From: Opeltia flavorubescens
Lineage: Eukaryota > Ascomycota > Lecanoromycetes > Teloschistales > Teloschistaceae
NCBI GenBank assembly: GCA_000442125.1
Contig: KE546982.1
Location: 344,608 to 408,607 of the forward strand
DNA length: 64,000 bases
Direction of reading: 5' to 3'
Shown here piece by piece: positions 59,346-64,000 of this stretch. The position numbers and the translations under genes were made by a program. Below the pieces are notes generated by a model. The model ran no database searches. It was not told the DNA's origin and worked only from the letters and a program-made list of their open reading frames with translations. Each line of letters begins with the position of its first letter. The stretch's first letter is position 1.

Positions 59346-60935
59346 GACTCAAAAGCAGCGGATCAAATCTCTGGCAATCTTTCATGAAGCTGTCCATCTT
59401 CGTCAGTTGCTTCAACGATTGTTTGCTCATCACTCCGCTGTGCCTAGCCATAACTTCTTCAATCTCCTCCCTGCGAGGCGCAATGTACTCGAGGCGAGCG
59501 CAAAGGTCGAGATGGCGCTGCAGCGCTCGTGTGAATCGCCGCAAAACTCGGTTTGAGCTGGATGGTCGCTACAAACTCCTTCTCAGCCTCCTCCCCTTTC
59601 GCGCTATCCAGCATCCATTGAAGGAAGTCCATTGACCAGGTCTTCATTCTCGCCCGATCTTCGAGGATGGGCACGATGACACGCTTGGCAGTGAGATGGT
59701 GGTCCTTGATCTTTGTGAGAGCTGGCATGGAGCGGGAAACGAGCGGCCTGATGAAGTGGGGATACAACTCGAGTCAGTCGTCGAACCATGATCCATAACT
59801 CGTCGGTTTAATCACCTTCAGTTTGGGGCAAGTGAACCTTGAACGCGTCCTCGATTGCTTCGTTGACTGGAGCTGGAGTCTCGTCCAAATGTTGGTTTAA
59901 TTGCAGCTTGGCGACACGTGGGTACGGCGTCGAGCGATTGCCCATTGTCGTGTATTTACCCCCGAACATCTATCGCAACATGAGCTGTTGTATCTCCTTG
60001 ATCGATGGGGCAGACTTTACCTCGAATTAGTGGGCCAACAAAGTCAACCTCGTTGACCGGAGCCGGTTTGAGCTCTTCTACATACTTGGGCGGTATCATC
60101 AGACGTTCTCCCAAAGGAGTTTGTATGTCAAGTGGCCGGGCCTTGTACAGTACTAGGTCAAAAGTCTCCGCGACACCCCACTTTTACACCAAAACCAATA
60201 CATTTCAATTCCATATATCTGCACAACTCGGTATGTAAACCTTCTATTTTTAGTTTTATATACTAAAATAATCATTCAAACTCTCACTGTATAAATATCA
60301 AATATTGATTTTCTAAGGAGTCGAAATAGAATAATCTGTCGAAGAATAACCTCGTTATAAAACCGCGATTCTACGCGTAAATTTCGCGTTTTTAAAGTGG
60401 TGATGAGTACTAAACAACCCTAGAGGAGAATAATGCTGTTATAAGCTTAAAGAAGAAGATATATAATTAATAATCTTATTAAGAACTACAATCCTTAAAT
60501 ATTTTATAACATTCTGTTAACTGCGTTATCTGTTACCGGCTTGCGAACATGGTCACTTTTGGTGTAAAAGCGGGGTTCGCGGACACTTTTGACACCCTAC
60601 TGTACTGTTGATCGCCCTCCCTAAGCGCCATATCAGCGCCATGTCTGAATCGTCGCCTTGCCTCTGCGAGAGTACATTTGTCGATACAGGCGAATGGTGC
60701 ATCTGCGTATTGCTGCCTCTTTGGCTTGCTTGCCCGAGCAATCTGCGCAAGGACGGCGATGAGACACACGAAGGCATGGAAATACGAATTGGTATTGGTA
60801 TGGGAAAGCAGCCCAGGTACGAATACTTCTACCCATCGCTGGAGGAATATAATGGCGACTGTACAGACGAAGGCGTAGAGAAGAGGCTCGGCGTCAGCGA
60901 GGAGCGATAGTACTGACGGAGGGAGATGATGACTA
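59345..60935 (-). pseudogene. Cytochrome P450 relic 2 (ent-kaurene-oxidase-like group), split by a MITE
   Basis: Minus-strand order: a hydrophobic anchor (LLYAFVCTVAIIFLQRW, near 60,880), ARRRFRHGADMALREGDQQ (to 60,605), the inserted MITE, then KARPLDIQTPLGERLMIPPK with YVEELKPAPVNEVDFVG (60,144-60,030). These are followed by KYTTMGNRSTPYPRVAKLQL with HLDETPAPVNEAIEDAF, YPHFIRPLVSRSMPAL, KDHHLTAKRVIVPILEDRAR, FLQWMLDSAKGEEAEKEF and FAAIHTSAA, which replaces the usual helix I motif in this group. The last part is EEIEEVMARHSGVMSKQSLK and KMDSFMKDCQRFDPLLL (59,350). After FDPLLL the sequence switches to an unrelated Lys-rich tail, so the ExxR-to-heme half is missing. Frame changes occur after FAAIHTSAA and near DFVG. 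Dead enzyme, formerly oxidising a terpenoid-like or other lipophilic substrate by family analogy. Confidence 0.7.
60148..60602. mobile_element. 455-bp MITE with about 48-bp terminal inverted repeats, TA target site
   Basis: The left end CAGTACTAGGTCAAAAGTCT is the inverted counterpart of the right end, whose complement reads CAGTAGGGTGTCAAAAGTGT. The match continues through TCCGCGA, ACCCC and CTTTTACACCAAAA. TA flanks both sides (60,146-60,147 and 60,603-60,604), as expected for the Tc1/mariner/pogo superfamily. The interior is AT-rich and non-coding, so this is a non-autonomous element. It sits inside P450 relic 2, and removing it with one TA joins GATCAACAG to TACAAGGCC in frame, so the insertion point is precise. 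Confidence 0.8.
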
Positions 60936-61059
60936 CTCGTAATGCAATCGCGCCTTCCCCACCAGCGAGGATTATACATATTAGATTCTTACATAGCACG
61001 AATCCAAGCCAATCTCCATCGTCATCATTACCAACAGCGGAGGCATACGCTACACCCAA

Positions 61060-62065
61060 TTGCAGCAGCATCAAAAGCTCGGATACAGAGAGCTGCCCTT
61101 CCAAGCAATCAAGGGCTACAATCCAGCTACCGATATTCCCAACCTGTCAGGCAAAACGCTCTTGATCACTGGTGGTAGGTCACTGGCTGACTCCTCCATT
61201 TGTTGACCTAAAAATCACCAAGAAGCTGATGAGGGTCTCATCCTCAGGAACGAATGGCCTAGGTAAACAGGCCATCCTCACTCTATCCAAACATTTCCCG
61301 GGACGCATCTTCTTCACGGGTCGCAATGCTACAGTCGCCAATGAGATCATTGCAACTCTCAAGAACCTGAATTCCAACGTTCAAATCTGAACCAGCTCTC
61401 CCTCGCCTCCGTGCAAAGTGCAGCTCAATCATTCCCCTCACAGGCCTCCAAACTTGATGTTCTGATCATCAACGCCGGCGCCATGGCTACCGATCCCGCC
61501 CTCGGCACGGACGGGTACGAAAACCAATCCGCCACCAACCATATTGCCCACGCTTTGTGCGTCAGACGCCTTCTTCCCACCCTCAAGTCCACAGAGAGCG
61601 CTGGAGGAAAGGCACGTGTCCTCTTCTTCACCTCGCTGGGGTTGATGTATCCTTTCCCTGGTGGTGTCCAGTTTGAATGCCCTCAAAACCACTCAAGACT
61701 TCGGTCCCGGCTCGCAATGGGCCCGCTAGGGCTAGAGCAGGTTGGCTAACGTGCAGTACCCCACGGAACTGGCACGACGTTACCCCGATATTACCTGGGA
61801 GAGCCTGCATCCAGGGAAGGTCAACACGGATATCATTGGGCGCTTGAAGCCAGACCAGAAGGAGCTATTGCACCAGATGAACAAGGTGATCGTGGAATCC
61901 GAGGAGGGCGTTTACAACACGTGCTGGGCTGCTACAACGAAGAAGACTGATCTCGTGAATGGAGAGCTCTACCTCCCTGTGGGACATAAGGGTGAGCAAA
62001 CAACCGAGTCGGCGGACAAGGAGCTGCAAGGGAAGTTATGGGAATGGATCCAGAAGGCGTTGTAA
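61060..62065 (+). pseudogene. Short-chain dehydrogenase/reductase relic
   Basis: Plus-strand pieces in SDR order. PNLSGKTLLITG ends at 61,174. A 73-nt intron (61,175-61,247, GTAGGT to CCTCAG) follows, then GTNGLGKQAILTL, completing the TGxxxGxG cofactor motif. FTGRN comes next, then SKLDVLIINAGAMA (NAG motif, 61,470) and ARVLFFTSLG. The active-site segment near 61,720-61,750 should read YGQSK. Here it is TAG-GGC-TAG-AGC-AGG, so the catalytic Tyr and Lys of YxxxK are both lost. LANVQYPTELARRYPDITW and LHPGKVNTDI follow to the stop at 62,065. There is also a frame change after NVQI (61,390) and another after 61,660. The second TAG fits a CAG-to-TAG change of RIP type. By family, an NAD(P)-dependent oxidoreductase; now dead. 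Confidence 0.75.
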
Positions 62066-62213
62066 GCTTTCATCTGAGCGGTTATCTTCCTTCAAGAAGA
62101 TTTACGAGGAGCTGAGCTTGAGTTGTAGTCATGTTGCAGTATCATTCAATATTGAATACTTGCTTCGAGTCCTATTACAATGTACGGAAGGTTCTCCTAC
62201 AGTCAATGCAATC

Positions 62214-62483
62214 ATGGATCTTCTCAAGAGTCTATTACCCACAGCATTGTCTAGCAATCATGGCAATATGGCGAAACGTCGTCACAATGAGCCCGATCAA
62301 AGCCCAGACATCATATGCATGACAGAAGCTGACTTACGCCCCTCAAATAGAGTGCGACGCTTCCTTGAACGGTGTCTGGATCACCCTGAATTGGCTCTGT
62401 ATGATGATGATGATGAAGACCATCCATTTCTTCTAAATGCTTTCGACAAAAAGCTTTGGTTCATTTTCACGAGCGGACGGTAA
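62214..62483 (+). CDS. Hypothetical protein, 89 aa
   Basis: Frame from ATG (MDLLKSLLPTAL) through a basic stretch MAKRRHNEPDQ and an acidic run YDDDDEDHPF to ending FTSGR. The charged, non-repetitive composition looks protein-like, but no family is recognised. It is downstream of the SDR relic in the same direction. It could be part of a larger lost gene, because the frame is open well upstream. Confidence 0.3.
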   Translation: MDLLKSLLPTALSSNHGNMAKRRHNEPDQSPDIICMTEADLRPSNRVRRFLERCLDHPELALYDDDDEDHPFLLNAFDKKLWFIFTSGR

Positions 62484-62875
62484 TGGCTTTCTGCTCAGGA
62501 CTGACAAGACTAGGTGAAAGGTGACGCAGGACAGTGTGCAAGGAGAGCTCGTGATAGATCAGATCTGTAATCAAGAGGATTGAAAGATGAATGGATTCTC
62601 CTTGAAGTCATATTGTGCCTATCTCTCGTCCCATGAGTAATACTCATGCTAGAGCCAACTATCGCATTCCCTTCCCGTTGAGGATCTTCGTCCTTCATCA
62701 TCCACGTGAACTATATTCGACTTCGATAGGATGATCATTGGTTATGTCCTACCATCCTCTCACGCCAGCTTACTCCGCACTCTGAAGCTGATCCGACCCT
62801 TCGGTGGCAAAGCACTAACAAGCCAATAGCTCATATCGGGCTCTGGCGTCCAATCATATGCCAGCACCGTCGTAA
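62484..62875. other. Intergenic, no gene seen
   Basis: About 390 bp between the 89-aa frame and P450 relic 3 on the other strand. A 63-codon minus-strand frame has no recognisable motif. Confidence 0.4.
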
Positions 62876-63690
62876 TCAGTAGATACTCAACTCCAGGCGT
62901 TCTCGAGGGTATTTGGTAGAAACAGAACCAAGAGAGTCCCCATTTACCTTTCGGGCATTGTGAGTTGAAGGTCGTACGTATTGACCAAGATAGCCAGCGA
63001 AGCCAGCATCTCGTTCTTCGCGAAGAACCTCCCCGGGATATATCTTTACACCGCCGCCAAAGGGAACAAACGCACCCATGGTCCCAGCTAAGGAAAACAC
63101 CGGTTTGCCCTTCTGCCCTGCCTTCAGCTCTCCATCGCCTCCTTTCCCCCCCTTCTCAAAATCCACCCTCTTCTTTCCGTTACTCACGTCGCTTTTCTCC
63201 AACCCCGCCTCTGATACCAGTCGCTCAGAATCCTTCCCGCCTAGACCTGGAGTGGCAACTTTCACCGGCACACTCATCCTATCGTCCTCGTACTTCGAAA
63301 ACCGTTCCGCCCAGAAATCATCCACATCATGGTACTCCTCGTTTGCGCCGCCGCCCGTATCCCAGCTGAAAGATTGTACTGCCCTTCTTGAACAGCCATT
63401 TTCCCAAGCGGTAGTCGGTCTTCTCGGGCAAACGCCTCGGCACTACGGCGATGCGGAGGCACAGAGTCTCTGCGTACACGGATTGGAGCAGTGGTTGGGA
63501 TGCTAGGGAGGGGAGGTTGAAGGAAGGGGCGTTTGTGGCGGGGGAGACGGAAGAGAGAGTACAGGTAGAGAGAGATCTCGGAGCGGGCGCGAGCGAGGAG
63601 GGATGGGGAACGTAGGAATTCGAGGATGAAGTAGATGGTTGCGGGAACGGCGTTGGCGTGGGCGCCAATCGACTGCAGGACTGGTGCAGC
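62876..63690 (-). pseudogene. Cytochrome P450 relic 3 (CYP7-like fungal group), C-terminal half only
   Basis: Minus-strand pieces from helix I onward: HANAVPATIYFILEFL (near 63,640), SPSLLARARSEI, and in another frame PSFNLPSLASQPLLQSVYAE with TLCLRIAVV (helix K, near 63,460). PEKTDYRLGKWLFKKGS follows, then in a third frame WDTGGGANEEYHDVDDFWAE (near 63,320) and the heme region FVPFGGGVKIYPGE (near 63,055). Two essential positions are lost: the ExxR arginine is Cys (ETLC) and the heme-ligand cysteine is Tyr (KIYPG where family members have KICPG). Frame changes add to this. The group resembles fungal P450s often annotated as oxysterol 7-alpha-hydroxylase or prostacyclin synthase-like. The N-terminal half is absent: just beyond 63,690 a P450 N-terminal piece runs the other way. 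Confidence 0.75.
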
Positions 63691-63696
63691 ATGGAG

Positions 63697-63880
63697 CTCT
63701 ACCTGGGCATATCCTCAGTCAAGTTCTTTGCAATGGCGAAAATCGCGCACGAGGGCTACGTCAAGAATGGCCGCAAAATGCTGAGGTTCTGCAATTTGCC
63801 GATGACACTGTGGATGGTGGAGATGTGGTTGGCCGGTCTCGGATTTAGCTTCCTAGCGATCCGATCGACCCTCAAGTAAG
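63697..63880 (+). pseudogene. N-terminal fragment of another cytochrome P450
   Basis: Plus-strand frame SVKFFAMAKIAHEGYVKNG followed by RKMLRFCNLPMTLWMVEM matches the early region of fungal P450s, where a GYxKYG..F motif precedes the first beta sheet. It lacks a membrane anchor and no helix C or I follows before the window ends. It may continue past the edge, or be a fragment joined head-to-head with relic 3. Confidence 0.5.
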
Positions 63881-64000
63881 CTGGGAGGCTGCAATCGCTC
63901 GCTTCGAGGATCCCTTGGATCCCACCATGATACTGCTGGCCAGCACTTAAACCCTTAGCACTGCCGCAACAATCCAGGAATGCTGCTCGGATGTCCTGTT
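63881..64000. other. Right edge, nothing assigned
   Basis: The frame of the P450 fragment ends at a TAA that overlaps a possible GTAAGC donor, so a spliced continuation beyond the window cannot be excluded. Confidence 0.3.

Noticed and set aside
1-64000. tRNA, rRNA, CRISPR arrays, telomere repeats
   Set aside because: Looked for and not seen. No cloverleaf-like segment with conserved tRNA boxes, no regular spacer array and no TTAGGG runs were found by eye.

Overview
The window looks like nuclear DNA of a filamentous ascomycete (Pezizomycotina; Eurotiales is possible but unproven). The reasons are short GT-AG introns (48 to about 75 nt), fungal protein families (a divergent kinesin, a C48/Ulp1 peptidase, several cytochrome P450s, a fungal HNH protein), and a large AT-rich block in which CpA/TpG is nearly absent and TpA is dominant. 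That is the footprint of repeat-induced point mutation (RIP).

Layout. (1) 1-7,690 is a GC-balanced arm. It holds a small membrane protein gene (+, 1750-2367), a three-exon kinesin-like gene (-, 4690-2930), a second small membrane protein gene just upstream of it (-, 5419-4853), and a two-exon gene for a probable nuclear protein of unknown function (+, 6028-7175). (2) About 7,690-49,505 is 42 kb of extremely AT-rich, RIP-degraded fossil transposons with no usable gene. Repeated LTR pairs resolve part of it into a three-level nest of Ty3/gypsy elements: outer 13,490-37,830, middle 15,945-32,322, inner 18,990-28,164. A second copy of the middle family lies in reverse orientation at 40,141-47,327 and a truncated third ends at 49,240. 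One 370-bp island (39,427-39,800) shows no RIP. (3) 49,505-64,000 is a GC-balanced arm. It starts with an apparently intact three-exon gene for a Ulp1-like peptidase with a tandem-repeat region and a coiled-coil tail (+, 50276-53077). After that, almost everything is broken: an HNH relic, at least three P450 relics plus an N-terminal P450 piece, a BAHD-type acyltransferase relic and a short-chain dehydrogenase relic. One P450 carries a 455-bp TA-flanked MITE.

Reading. The right arm is best explained as the remains of a secondary-metabolite cluster (P450s, acyltransferase and dehydrogenase side by side) broken by deletions, inversions, frameshifts and a transposon insertion. The left arm carries an undescribed trio: a degenerate kinesin motor between two small membrane proteins. 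The AT-rich block could be a regional centromere or a heterochromatic accessory island. The sequence alone cannot decide.

All family calls rest on motifs read by eye. No database search was run. Exon limits are predictions from splice consensus and frame.
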